From an uncultured bacterium (GTDB lineage: Bacteria; Calescibacteriota; Calescibacteriia; Calescibacteriales; Calescibacteriaceae): a stretch of 64,000 nt of DNA. This document shows, piece by piece, positions 37,697-47,828 of the stretch (within the stretch, counting starts at the first letter, position 1; every line of letters begins with the position of its first letter). Made by a program: the position numbers and the translations under genes. The stretch lies in the NCBI GenBank assembly GCA_938036315.1, contig CALHPK010000001.1:1-64000 (forward strand). The letters are read 5' to 3'. Below the pieces are notes generated by a model. It made no database searches. It worked only from the letters and a program-made list of their open reading frames with translations, and was not told the origin of the DNA.

Positions 37697-38121
37697 ATAT
37701 TTATATTAACTCAACCTTAGGCAGATTCCATTTTATGGAAATTTTATGAAAGAAGTAAGCTTATACTCATTGCTTACAAGTTAACAGATAAAATAAACTC
37801 TCTATAAATAAGATAAACTCTATAACTCCTATCTATGGCAGTTTCAATATTAATCTTCAACCATTAATCAATATATTTCCATTTATCTTTTCTCAGTATT
37901 CTCTATACTTTCTTACTACGCAAAGCTTGTCACCTTACAGAATACATCTCTCAAATTCTACTTTGAATTATTTTTGTAATCTTTTAATTTTTATCTGCCA
38001 TTCCTTTGCACTGCGATTGAGAATACTACAACAAGATAAGTGACATTTCACAGAGATGGGTAAAGACTTACTTTTGGGTCTAGCTTTTGGACTGGAGCAA
38101 AATTTTTTAAAATTTTGATAT

Positions 38122-38796
38122 ATGCTTATAGAAGGAAAAACTTCTGACTTTAAAAGCTATGCGGTGGCGTTCCTTATATTCTTAGTATCTATCACACTCT
38201 CATTCTTTTTGGGGCTCAGAATAGGTAAAAACATAGCGAAGGAAAAGCTGAAGCAAGAAATATCAAAAGCTCGAGAATCTGAGATTGAAGAGGTTGTTGC
38301 AGGAATAACGACAAACTACAGAAAAAAGCAGCAGAGCGAAGAAACATTATCCGCCAACAGCCAAACACAAAACAACGATAAAAAACAAGAAGAAAGAGAG
38401 TCTTTACAACTAAAAGACACTCCACAACCAAAGGACACTTTACCACAACCAGAAAGCGCAGTATCTCCCTCTTCTACACAACAACAAGATACAAAAAAAC
38501 AGCAACAAGGTAACCAGAAGAATCAGCAGATGGAACAATATAGCCGAAAAAATCAGGAAAGAGAACAAATCTGGAGTATACAGCTTGCATCTTTCCAAAG
38601 CAGAGAAAAAGCCGATATATTTGCAAAAAGTGTGAAAACAAAATACAAAATCTCAACCTATGTTATCCAAGGAAACTCAAACGGTAAAACAGTCTGGAGA
38701 GTACGCACTGGGAAATTCAGGGACAAAAAAGACGCCGAAAAATTTCTTACTGAGCTCAGGAGAAAAGGAATAAATGGCCAAGTAGCTAAAAACTAA
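38122..38796 (+). CDS. SPOR-domain protein
   Basis: N-terminal TM, Gln-rich linker, C-terminal IWSIQLASFQSREKADIFAKSV...WRVRTGKFRDKKDAEKFLTELRRKG. Confidence 0.85.
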   Translation: MLIEGKTSDFKSYAVAFLIFLVSITLSFFLGLRIGKNIAKEKLKQEISKARESEIEEVVAGITTNYRKKQQSEETLSANSQTQNNDKKQEERESLQLKDTPQPKDTLPQPESAVSPSSTQQQDTKKQQQGNQKNQQMEQYSRKNQEREQIWSIQLASFQSREKADIFAKSVKTKYKISTYVIQGNSNGKTVWRVRTGKFRDKKDAEKFLTELRRKGINGQVAKN

Positions 38797-38969
38797 GATT
38801 GGGAAGTCTAAAAAAGCTTTGTTGAAGAAATTAATCTTCTTTTTCTCGAACGGGGGAGTTTTTTCTCTAATGTATTAGCACTCTCTCTTTATTATAATTG
38901 AATAATTATTTAAACCATTTTTAAACTATAAAATAAATAAATAAATAAAATAAAAAATTAGATGTGTTG

Positions 38970-39041
38970 GTGCCTGTAGTTCAGAGGAAGAACGCTGGAC
39001 TCCGGATCCAGAGGTCGTGGGTTCAAATCCCACCAGGCACA
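38970..39041 (+). tRNA. tRNA-Arg (anticodon CCG)
   Basis: GTGCCTG TA GTTCAGAGGAAGAAC G CTGGA CTCCGGA TCCAG AGGTC GTGGG TTCAAAT CCCAC CAGGCAC A; complete cloverleaf, loop CTCCGGA gives anticodon CCG. Confidence 0.95.
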
Positions 39042-39081
39042 CCCTACTTAAAAATAGCAGTAATAAAATGATAATCACAAG

Positions 39082-40200
39082 ATGCAAGATCGTCAGATAA
39101 GAAGGAGAAGAATATACCAAGCCATTATCTTCCTGAGTGGACTAATTTGTGGAGTAATAGTCGGATTATCTATATCTAAATGTCCTTACGTATTACCTCC
39201 GAAAGAAGGAAAAATAGAAACGACTTCAGAGGGAGGGGAGGTTGAATTTAGCAAGGAGGAGAAAAAGGTAGAGGGAACAAAGGTCTATGTATATGGGGGG
39301 AGGGTAACACCGCAGGTGATATTTGTAGAGAAGGCAACAGGAGGGACTCAGGAGCAGATCACTCACCAAACGGAACTATCGTGCGATTCTTTCCCGTTCT
39401 CGATATCACTAGTAGATCCTCCCCCTGTACTTTTAAACAGGAAAATTATTGATATGCTTTTTACATCCGGAATAACTTTATCTTGTGGCATTGTAAGTGA
39501 AGAATACTCAATGGAGTTCCCATGCGAGCTACAATCTCCAAGATTAACTTTATTTTTCTCCTTAGATGGGGCAAAGCTATTTAAAATCGTATATAAACAA
39601 AATGACTGCTCAAGGGACCTATTTAGCTATAATTTTATAGTGGACACACAACCACCCGAAACTAGGATAATACTTAAAGATGGTATCTCTCCAGAAACAG
39701 AAGTTCTCACAGTTTCGGATGCGGAGTTTGAGATTATCACAAGTGAACCAGTTGCTTATACGCTGTGCAAAGTTGATGATGGTCTATGGTTCGACTGTTC
39801 ACTTCACCGCTTATACCTTACCAATATAGAGGAAGGCTGGCATGAACTTTGGGCATTCTCAGTTGATATAGCAGGTAATGAAGAAATTGAAAAGAAGGTA
39901 TTTAGATTTAAAGTCGATGCAAGACCTCCCACAACTATTCTCATCTCAGCTCCCACCTCAGTTACGAGTTCTACAAGCGCCACATTTAAATTCAAAGCAG
40001 ATGAAGAAAATGTAAGATTCGAATGCAATATAGATGACGCTGGCTGGATTCCCTGCTCTTCTCCATTTGAAATCTCAGAACTCAAACCAGGGTACCATAC
40101 ATTTAGAATAAGGGCAATCGATAGCTTTGGCAGAATTGAACCTGAACCATTATCTTACTCGTGGCAGATCATCAAAGATAATAAGCAAAACATAAAGTAG
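39082..40200 (+). CDS. Membrane-anchored protein with bacterial Ig-like repeats
   Basis: N-terminal TM; repeats FECNIDDAGWIPCSSPFEISELKPGYHTFRIRAIDSFG and YTLCKVDDGLWFDCSLHRLYLTNIEEGWHELWAFSVDIAGN. Confidence 0.7.
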   Translation: MQDRQIRRRRIYQAIIFLSGLICGVIVGLSISKCPYVLPPKEGKIETTSEGGEVEFSKEEKKVEGTKVYVYGGRVTPQVIFVEKATGGTQEQITHQTELSCDSFPFSISLVDPPPVLLNRKIIDMLFTSGITLSCGIVSEEYSMEFPCELQSPRLTLFFSLDGAKLFKIVYKQNDCSRDLFSYNFIVDTQPPETRIILKDGISPETEVLTVSDAEFEIITSEPVAYTLCKVDDGLWFDCSLHRLYLTNIEEGWHELWAFSVDIAGNEEIEKKVFRFKVDARPPTTILISAPTSVTSSTSATFKFKADEENVRFECNIDDAGWIPCSSPFEISELKPGYHTFRIRAIDSFGRIEPEPLSYSWQIIKDNKQNIK

Positions 40201-40277
40201 GCGCAATGAGAACATCAGAATAGTAAAAAATCTACAAATTTTTTATAAAATAGTAATTCTACGAAATTCCACATAAA

Positions 40278-42428
40278 TCAGGTTCTCTGTATATCTGTAA
40301 TATATTTGGTTGATTTAAGTTCGTTCATAACTTTTTCAACGTCATAAGAATCTTTTACCTTAAAGGCAAGTTCAATTTCGAACTTATTGTTAACTTCCCG
40401 TGAGAGAATGGAGCTTATGCCGTAACCATTTTTTCTTAAATTTTTCACAATATCTGAAATAATCTCTGGCGAATCAGTGAAGAACCTAAGTTTGCTTACA
40501 TATTCTTTCTGCTCTGGGAAACTCTGCTTGGGGATCTTTACGATTCTATCTGTCCTGAGATGCCCCAGTTGCTTGCAGTCTGCCCTGTGTATAACTATAC
40601 CATACCCTCTTGTGATATATCCAACAATTTCATCTCCTGGGACCGGAGTGCAGCAGAGAGCAAATCTTGTTTTCACCCCTTTCAAATCTCCGGTCAACTG
40701 AACTTCTCTCAGTTCTTCTTGTTGTTGATCCTGCTTTTTATCTTGATCCTCTTTTTTATCCTGCTCTTCACTTTTTCGTTCTAATATTTCTAAATTTTTT
40801 CTCACAGTACGCAGGAAATTCTGAACGCTAAACTTTCCCATACCAACATACACGAACAAATCTTCGATGCTTTTCACTTTGATATCTTCTAGAACTTTTG
40901 TAAATATTCCTTTTTCCAGAAGGTCAGAAAAATTTAATCCAAATTTTCTGAGTTCTCTTTTTATGGTGGTTTCTCCTATCTCCTTTGCTACCTGTTTATC
41001 TTCTTTTGAAATAAATTGCTTTATTCTTGACTTAGCTCTTTGTGTCACAACGAAATTTAACCAGGCTCTTTTTGGTTTTTGATTTTTTGATTTTATAATC
41101 TCAACGATATCGCCGGATCTAAGCTGGTAATCTATTGGCTGGAGTTTTCCATTAACCTTTGCTCCGACACATCTTTCACCTAACTCAGAGTGTACAGCAT
41201 AGGCAAAGTCTAAAACGGTTGCGCCACGAGGTAGTATTTTTACATCTCCCCGAGGAGTGAAAACATAGATCTCATCAGGATATATATCTTCCCCGATATT
41301 TTTTACTTCATAGTATGGAGTTTCTCTGGAAAGTTGAAGCACGTTTTTCAGCCATGAGAAGATCTTGAGTCCCGATTCTGAGATTGGAGTTCCGTCTTTA
41401 TAGACCCAGTGGGCAGCTATACCTTCTTCTGCTTCTTTATGCATCTGGTAGGTTCTTATCTGAAACTCTACTTTGTACCCTTCTGGCAAGATAACCTTTG
41501 TATGGAGAGATTTGTAGCCGTTGGGTTTAGGTATAGCTATATAATCTTTGAATTTACCCGGAATGGGTTTGAAGTATGAATGCAAAATTCCCAGAACATT
41601 ATAACACTCTCCTACTGTGTTCACTATTATTCTGAAACCTATAATATCGTATATGCTATCAATATCGATGCCTTGTTTTATCATCTTTTCCCAGATACTG
41701 CATACGCCTTTTATTCTGTTTTCTATCTTGAAATTCTCTATTTTTTCTTTTACCAAAATTTCTGACACTGTTTTCTCAACGTCTTCGATGAATTTTTTGC
41801 TCTTGGGAACTATCTCGTCTAACTTTCTTTTTATGAAATTTGCTGCATCTGGATAAAGGATTTCAAAGGCTCTATCTTCGAGCTCTGTTTTGATTTTGTA
41901 AAGACCGATTCTGTGGGCAATAGGAGCGAAGATTTTCAGAGTTTCCTCAGCTATTCTTTTTCTTTTTTCTTCTGGAAGAAATTCAATAGTTCTTATGTTA
42001 TCAAGTCTATCTGCAAGCTTTATAAGAATTACCCTAACATCACGTGCCATAAACACGAACATTTTGCGAAGATTCTCAATCTGCCTCTCATCCGCATCGA
42101 GGTTAACATTGCTGAAAGAAACCTTTGTGACTCCATCGACTAAAAAAGCTACCTCGTCACCGAAGAACTTAGCTATCTCCTGTAGTGAGCGAGGGGTGTC
42201 TTCAACGACATCGTGCAGTAATCCAGCCGCCACAGTCTTATCATCGGCTTTGAGTTCAGTTAATATCTTGGCCACAGAAAAAGGATGAACTATGTACGGC
42301 TCACCCGAAAACCTAAACTGGTTTGCATGATAGTAAGAAGCATATATATATGCTCTTTTTACAAGCTCTATATCTGGGGCGGGATGATAACTCTGAATAG
42401 CACTGCAGATGTCAGCTATTCTTATCAT
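40278..42428 (-). CDS. RelA/SpoT family (p)ppGpp synthetase/hydrolase
   Basis: AAGLLHDVVEDT (HD), IIGFRIIV, PNGYKSLHT, EFQIRT, TGS domain ATVLDFAYAVHSELG, C-terminal ACT. Confidence 0.93.
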   Translation of the reverse strand: MIRIADICSAIQSYHPAPDIELVKRAYIYASYYHANQFRFSGEPYIVHPFSVAKILTELKADDKTVAAGLLHDVVEDTPRSLQEIAKFFGDEVAFLVDGVTKVSFSNVNLDADERQIENLRKMFVFMARDVRVILIKLADRLDNIRTIEFLPEEKRKRIAEETLKIFAPIAHRIGLYKIKTELEDRAFEILYPDAANFIKRKLDEIVPKSKKFIEDVEKTVSEILVKEKIENFKIENRIKGVCSIWEKMIKQGIDIDSIYDIIGFRIIVNTVGECYNVLGILHSYFKPIPGKFKDYIAIPKPNGYKSLHTKVILPEGYKVEFQIRTYQMHKEAEEGIAAHWVYKDGTPISESGLKIFSWLKNVLQLSRETPYYEVKNIGEDIYPDEIYVFTPRGDVKILPRGATVLDFAYAVHSELGERCVGAKVNGKLQPIDYQLRSGDIVEIIKSKNQKPKRAWLNFVVTQRAKSRIKQFISKEDKQVAKEIGETTIKRELRKFGLNFSDLLEKGIFTKVLEDIKVKSIEDLFVYVGMGKFSVQNFLRTVRKNLEILERKSEEQDKKEDQDKKQDQQQEELREVQLTGDLKGVKTRFALCCTPVPGDEIVGYITRGYGIVIHRADCKQLGHLRTDRIVKIPKQSFPEQKEYVSKLRFFTDSPEIISDIVKNLRKNGYGISSILSREVNNKFEIELAFKVKDSYDVEKVMNELKSTKYITDIQRT

Positions 42429-42521
42429 ATATAGAATTTAGCAATTTGAGCTTTTTATACCTATATTCTTAACAAATTTGCATTATCACACTTTCGTAAT
42501 AAACAAAATCAAATTATTGCT

Positions 42522-42941
42522 ATGGTGAAAATTGCAAGAGCAACTGCCATCACCGTAGGGATAATTGGAATCATAGGAAGTTTTTATATTGAAAAAATTC
42601 AGGGAGAAATTCCTTGCAAGTTATGCCTCATCATAAGATACAGCATTATTCTCTTCACAATAGCAGCAATTCTCAGCACACTTTACCTGCCTGTTATCTT
42701 TGCAGGACTAATCTCTCTTATCCCCGGAATACTATCCGACATAAATCTTATTATTTCTGAAAATTCCACAAATCATACAGGATTCTGTGGAGAACAACAA
42801 GGAGTCCAACAAGTGTGCTCAACTCCAGAGTTTTTAGGAATAAAAACCTCTGTGTGGGGATTAGTAATCCTTTCAATACTCTTTGCAATAGCAATTAAAA
42901 TGTCAGCACATGCATACAGAGAAATTGGTAAGAAGAACTGA
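42522..42941 (+). CDS. dsbB: Disulfide bond formation protein, DsbB-like
   Basis: 139 aa, multiple TM, CKLC motif plus second Cys pair GFCGEQQGVQQVCSTP. Confidence 0.7.
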   Translation: MVKIARATAITVGIIGIIGSFYIEKIQGEIPCKLCLIIRYSIILFTIAAILSTLYLPVIFAGLISLIPGILSDINLIISENSTNHTGFCGEQQGVQQVCSTPEFLGIKTSVWGLVILSILFAIAIKMSAHAYREIGKKN

Positions 42942-44040
42942 TAAGAGGAAATCAAATTGGGGGATTGGCGTACACGAACTAAATGACAAAAATTTTTTGG
43001 AGGTGAACGGAAAAAATAAAAAGCCGAGGGTTGTCATAATAAGATTAAGCTCCCTAGGAGATATAATTTTATCTACTATAGCAATTGAAATCCTTAAAGA
43101 TAATTTTGAAATTTTCTTTCTCACAAAAGAGGAATATCAGAAAGTTCTCAGCAATAACCCTTATGTTAAAGTTCTAACTGTGAAGGACTCATCTTTACAA
43201 AGCATAGTAACATCATCAATAAACATAAGGAGAACCCTGAAACCAGACTATGTCCTAGACCTACACGATAAAATCCCAACCATTGTTATAAGGAGCATAA
43301 TTGGAGGGAAAATTTTTGTGTGGGATGCCCAAAGAATACAAAGACGCAAAGCAATAATAACAAAAAATTTTTCAAATATAAGACCCACAGTACAGAGATT
43401 TGCAGAAGCAGCCTTAAGGCTCATGTCAACACTCAATATATCTGAGAATAATGCTCATAATTTTAAGAACTATTTTAAGAACTATGAAAATTACTCGCCA
43501 CAAATTTTCACGCCGATGTACCCAGAATCAGAAAAACTTGCCGAATTCCTTAAAATAGCTAATTCAAAAGTTCATATACTAATCGCCCCTGAATCTCGCA
43601 TGAAATCAAAAATGTGGGATTTTAACGAATGCAACAAATTAATACTTGAACTTGAGAAGAAAAACTTTATAGTCTCTGTAATTGGAGCTGACAAAAAAAA
43701 TTCAGTACTATATCAGACCGAACATAAATTCTTTGGGGATCTATCACTATCGGATATAAAACTTTTAGTGAATTCTGCCTCGGTGGTTGTATCTGTTGAT
43801 TCGGGCATAATGCATATGGCATCTGCTTTAGGTAAACCGCTCATAGCAATATTCACCTCATCAGTCCCACAACTTGGATTTTATCCATATGGAACGACTA
43901 AGCTAAAAATAATCGAGTATGGAAACCTTTACTGTCGCCCCTGTTCTTTGCATCCCAAAGATTGCCCAGAAAAGCATCATATATGCTCAAAAATACCATA
44001 CATCAGGGTACTGAATGCTATATCTGGGCTCATATCCTGA
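42910..44040 (+). CDS. Glycosyltransferase family 9 (heptosyltransferase-like)
   Basis: VVIIRLSSLGDIILS; VSVDSGIMHMASALGKPLIAIFTSS; CRPCSLHPKDCPEKHHIC. Confidence 0.85.
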   Translation: MHTEKLVRRTDKRKSNWGIGVHELNDKNFLEVNGKNKKPRVVIIRLSSLGDIILSTIAIEILKDNFEIFFLTKEEYQKVLSNNPYVKVLTVKDSSLQSIVTSSINIRRTLKPDYVLDLHDKIPTIVIRSIIGGKIFVWDAQRIQRRKAIITKNFSNIRPTVQRFAEAALRLMSTLNISENNAHNFKNYFKNYENYSPQIFTPMYPESEKLAEFLKIANSKVHILIAPESRMKSKMWDFNECNKLILELEKKNFIVSVIGADKKNSVLYQTEHKFFGDLSLSDIKLLVNSASVVVSVDSGIMHMASALGKPLIAIFTSSVPQLGFYPYGTTKLKIIEYGNLYCRPCSLHPKDCPEKHHICSKIPYIRVLNAISGLIS

Positions 44041-44082
44041 ATTTTCAAATCTGAAAATAGATCCTATATAAATTAACCCATT

Positions 44083-46383
44083 ATGAAAAGTTTATCTGTT
44101 CCGATAGAGAAAGAGCTGGTCTCATCTTATCTGAGTTACTCACTCAGCGTAATAATAGGGAGAGCATTACCTGATATAAGAGATGGTCTCAAACCTGTTC
44201 AGAGAAGAATAATATGGACAATGTGGGAAGATGGAGTTACATCTAAAAGTCAGTACAGAAAGAGTGCGAAAATTGTTGGTAGTTGTATAGGTAAGTATCA
44301 TCCTCATGGAGACAAGCCGGTGTATGATGCTCTGGTAAGACTTGCTCAGGACTTTGTGATGCGCTACCCCTTGGTTGATGGGCAAGGTAACTTTGGATCC
44401 ATAGATGGAGATGAGCCTGCTGCAATGAGATACTCTGAGGCTCGTATGACCCAGATAGCTGAAGAACTTTTGAAAGATATAGAGGAGGAAACTGTTGATT
44501 TTGCTCCAAACTATGACGAGACCGCCTACGAGCCTAAATATCTTCCCGCAAGATTCCCAAACCTACTTGTCAACGGTACATCTGGGATTGCTGTTGGAAT
44601 GAGCACTTCGATCCCACCCCACAATCTTGGCGAAGTTCTTGATGCACTGATTTACCTACTTGACAATCCAAAGGCATCTTCTGATCAAATAATGAAAATA
44701 ATAAAGGGACCCGATTTTCCAACCGGGGGAATTGTTGTGGGCGATCTAAAAACTATATACAAAGATGGGAAGGGACAGTTTTCTATATACTCTCGGTATA
44801 AGATAGAAAGGAATGGGAAACACAAGCTTTTGGTATTTTATGAGGTTCCGTATCAGCAGAACAAATCAAAAATAGTTGAGAGAATTGCGGAGCTTATAAG
44901 AGAAAAGGCAGTAGAAGGCATTGTAAGAGTTGCGGATGAGTCCGACAGGCACGGCATAAGAATAGTGATAGAAGTTAAAGAAGGGTATGAAATAGAGCCG
45001 ATTGTTGCTCACCTTTATGAGAAAGCTGGACTGAAATCGAACTTTTATGTGAATATGCTAGCACTTGATGGAGTTCAGCCCATATCTACTAATCTTCTGG
45101 AGATCCTTCAGAAATTTATTGATTTCAGGCAAGATATAATTGTTCGTAGGACAAATTTCAGACTAGCAAAAGCGCAAAACAGACTACATATTTTGGAAGG
45201 TCTTATGAAAGCAATAGATATTCTGGACGATATAATTGAAACAATAAGGAGTTCGGAGAATCAAGAGAAGGCTAAACAAGCCCTCATAGAGGATTTCGGA
45301 TTCTCTGATATTCAAGCGCAATCAATTCTTGATATGCGTCTTGGGAGACTGGCAAAACTTGAAGCAGAATCTATCAGAAAAGAATATGAAGAGACCAAAA
45401 AGGAAGTAAACAAGCTCAAAAAAATTCTCCAAGATCCAAAGGAGCTAAAGAATGTTATGATCGAAGAATTTAAGGAAATAAAGAATAAATATGCAGATCA
45501 GAGAAGATCGGCTATATCAGAAACCCCACCTATTGGTGAATTAGAAACCTCCCAGGAGCTTAAAGTTGTTATCACTCCAGACTTTTTTGTAAGCACTTTC
45601 GCAAAAGCTGAGAGAATAAAAAGAATTGCAGTAAGGTCATCATTTATCACATCAGGAGACTTAGCTGTAGTGAGCAATCTCGGGAAGGTATACAGGGTGA
45701 AAATTGAGAGGATAAAGAGTTGGACGGAAAAAGGAACACCTATCAAATCCTTAGTCAGACTCTCAAAAAATGAAGAAATAGTATATGTAGCACCCGCAGA
45801 CGAGGAGAAAAATCTCGTATTTCTTTCAAGGAAAGGCTTCACAAAAAAGTTCAGATTAAAGGAAGTTTATGATCTTACTGCAAGGGGGGAAGTCATTTTC
45901 GAATTAGAAGAAGGAGATGAGATAAAGGATGCAACTGAATGTTCTGAAGGGGACTCCATATTTTTCGTATCTGAGTCAGGGATGATCTTAGGAGTTAATG
46001 AATCTGAAATCACATCTAGAGTTTCCCGAGCTATTGAACTACCAGAAGGAGTATCAACTTTGTGTGTCGTATCTAAATCAAAAGAAGATAAACTACTTAT
46101 ATGTGCTACCCAGAAAACTATAAAAGCTGTAAGATCTGATGAACTGAAAATTCAGAGCAAGGGAGGTGTCGGCATAATTCTTTTCCCAGAAAAAGCCGGA
46201 AAAGTAATCGATGTACTGTTTGTCAGCGATGAAAATGACGAGATCTGCATAACCTATAAAAAAGATGACAAAGAATATTTCAAATATATTTCCGTTAAGA
46301 AAATTCCCGTTTTATCACGCCAGGCAGTAGGTAAAGAGCTTGTCGATGGAGAAATCATAAGTCTTGGGAAGGTTATAGGGTAG
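44083..46383 (+). CDS. Type IIA topoisomerase subunit A (GyrA/ParC)
   Basis: [87 protein letters not shown]. Confidence 0.92.
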   Translation: MKSLSVPIEKELVSSYLSYSLSVIIGRALPDIRDGLKPVQRRIIWTMWEDGVTSKSQYRKSAKIVGSCIGKYHPHGDKPVYDALVRLAQDFVMRYPLVDGQGNFGSIDGDEPAAMRYSEARMTQIAEELLKDIEEETVDFAPNYDETAYEPKYLPARFPNLLVNGTSGIAVGMSTSIPPHNLGEVLDALIYLLDNPKASSDQIMKIIKGPDFPTGGIVVGDLKTIYKDGKGQFSIYSRYKIERNGKHKLLVFYEVPYQQNKSKIVERIAELIREKAVEGIVRVADESDRHGIRIVIEVKEGYEIEPIVAHLYEKAGLKSNFYVNMLALDGVQPISTNLLEILQKFIDFRQDIIVRRTNFRLAKAQNRLHILEGLMKAIDILDDIIETIRSSENQEKAKQALIEDFGFSDIQAQSILDMRLGRLAKLEAESIRKEYEETKKEVNKLKKILQDPKELKNVMIEEFKEIKNKYADQRRSAISETPPIGELETSQELKVVITPDFFVSTFAKAERIKRIAVRSSFITSGDLAVVSNLGKVYRVKIERIKSWTEKGTPIKSLVRLSKNEEIVYVAPADEEKNLVFLSRKGFTKKFRLKEVYDLTARGEVIFELEEGDEIKDATECSEGDSIFFVSESGMILGVNESEITSRVSRAIELPEGVSTLCVVSKSKEDKLLICATQKTIKAVRSDELKIQSKGGVGIILFPEKAGKVIDVLFVSDENDEICITYKKDDKEYFKYISVKKIPVLSRQAVGKELVDGEIISLGKVIG

Positions 46384-46411
46384 TAGCAAACAGATCTGAG
46401 CAAGATAGATT

Positions 46412-47029
46412 TCAGAACCTATGTGATATTCCTCCAAATATAGCACTCTGACCGAAGGATTGCATCTCCAGTGTTATAAATGTGTCAGGATTGAGATGAT
46501 AATCCCCACCAACCACTATTAGGAATCGTGAATTTGGTCTTGACCTTAGCTCCTCACCATTTTTGAATCTCAGGAGAAAATCTTTATATCCACCACCGAC
46601 GTATGCTATTGAATGCGCCACCCTGAAACTCATAGTAGGAACGATTTGCCAGAAAATCGCATTCGGGAATTTACTCCGAGAAACACTAGCAAGAAATGGC
46701 ATAATTTCAATATGCGAATCAATACTTATATTTACAGTTCTTTGCTTTGATAAAAAAGTAAGCTTTGTTCCGATTCCAAAATTGTTCAGATTAGGTATGG
46801 GATCAACTGGAGCCAGATTTTTTATTCCTATGAGCCCATATACGAAAAATTCATCTACAAAGGAATATCCAAACTTACCGTTGATGCTAAGTGATGAAAG
46901 AGGGGTTATACTTTTGTTATCAGTTTCAACAAGAGAATAACCTATAAAGCCTCCCATCTCAAAGGTATTAAAATTTGGAGTTATAGTACCTCCTCCCCCG
47001 AGAAATCCTATGAAAATTAAGATCTCCAT
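46412..47029 (-). CDS. Putative outer-membrane beta-barrel protein
   Basis: 205 aa, alternating beta-strand-like pattern, C-terminal ...SAIFGGISHRF. Confidence 0.45.
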   Translation of the reverse strand: MEILIFIGFLGGGGTITPNFNTFEMGGFIGYSLVETDNKSITPLSSLSINGKFGYSFVDEFFVYGLIGIKNLAPVDPIPNLNNFGIGTKLTFLSKQRTVNISIDSHIEIMPFLASVSRSKFPNAIFWQIVPTMSFRVAHSIAYVGGGYKDFLLRFKNGEELRSRPNSRFLIVVGGDYHLNPDTFITLEMQSFGQSAIFGGISHRF

Positions 47030-47169
47030 AGTAATAATTATACAAATTTGAGATACTCAAGATAGAACTGATATTAGCAAGTGAGAAGATTGGTAATAAC
47101 CTAAATTGCTTACATCACTTTCTAAGCAAATTTCATATCGATATCATAAATCAATACCATATATATGAT

Positions 47170-47739
47170 ATGAATACAATCAAAATAAATGGAATCAGAA
47201 CAGTGTTCAGAATAACATTTTTTATTTTTGTGTTGTTTTGGCATTTCATTCAAGTTAGCAATTTATACGCTTATGAAGATTATGACCAAGAAGAAGAAGG
47301 AGTAGATATTATCTACCTGTCACATAGATATATTGGGTATTCCATCTTAGCATTGGCAGTCCTGAATGGTGCTTTAGGTTACTATATTATTAATTTGTAC
47401 GAGAAAGGAGAGCGTGTTCCCAGCTACTCAAGGTATGTACATAAGAGGCTTGGCGTTGGAATTGCTGGTCTATCAATTCTGCAATCTGCCCTTGGATACA
47501 TAGAGTTCTGGAAGCTTAGGAAGGAAGAGGGCGGTTCAAGAAGGAGATTCATACATATGATCCTGTCTACTGTGGCTACAGCTGGTTTTATTGCTGCCAC
47601 ACTTTTTGGCGAAGATGCTCGTGAGAGGATTGAAAAAGGTAGGGCATCAAGTATAGCTGGTTCTTACCTAAATCATATGACCGTGGGACTACTTTCTATT
47701 TCGTTAGTTTTCACAACCGCTATCATAATAGCATGGTGA
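47170..47739 (+). CDS. Cytochrome b561-like 4-TM membrane protein
   Basis: Signal/TM followed by four TM segments each led by His: HRYIGY, HKRLGV, HMILST, HMTVGL. Confidence 0.5.
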   Translation: MNTIKINGIRTVFRITFFIFVLFWHFIQVSNLYAYEDYDQEEEGVDIIYLSHRYIGYSILALAVLNGALGYYIINLYEKGERVPSYSRYVHKRLGVGIAGLSILQSALGYIEFWKLRKEEGGSRRRFIHMILSTVATAGFIAATLFGEDARERIEKGRASSIAGSYLNHMTVGLLSISLVFTTAIIIAW

Positions 47740-47828
47740 TACCTCAGCTACAGGCTAATCAAAATCAGTAACTGCACTCAAGTTGTCTGCAAGAAGAGAG
47801 TATACCATCCCGGTTGAGATCTTCAGCA

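Noticed and set aside
37697-38121. 425-bp gap between lipoprotein and SPOR gene as a possible ncRNA or hidden gene
   Set aside because: No convincing open frame or stable long hairpin seen by eye; only AT-rich sequence and a weak ATAAACTCT direct repeat.
38928-38956. AAATAAATAAATAAAATAAAA microsatellite before the tRNA
   Set aside because: Simple AT-rich sequence in an AT-rich intergenic region; no evidence of function beyond a possible promoter UP-type region.
38926-39120. 64-aa minus-strand ORF ...LVGFEPTTSGSGVQRSSSELQAP...
   Set aside because: It is the antisense translation of the tRNA-Arg gene, a well-known type of spurious annotated protein.
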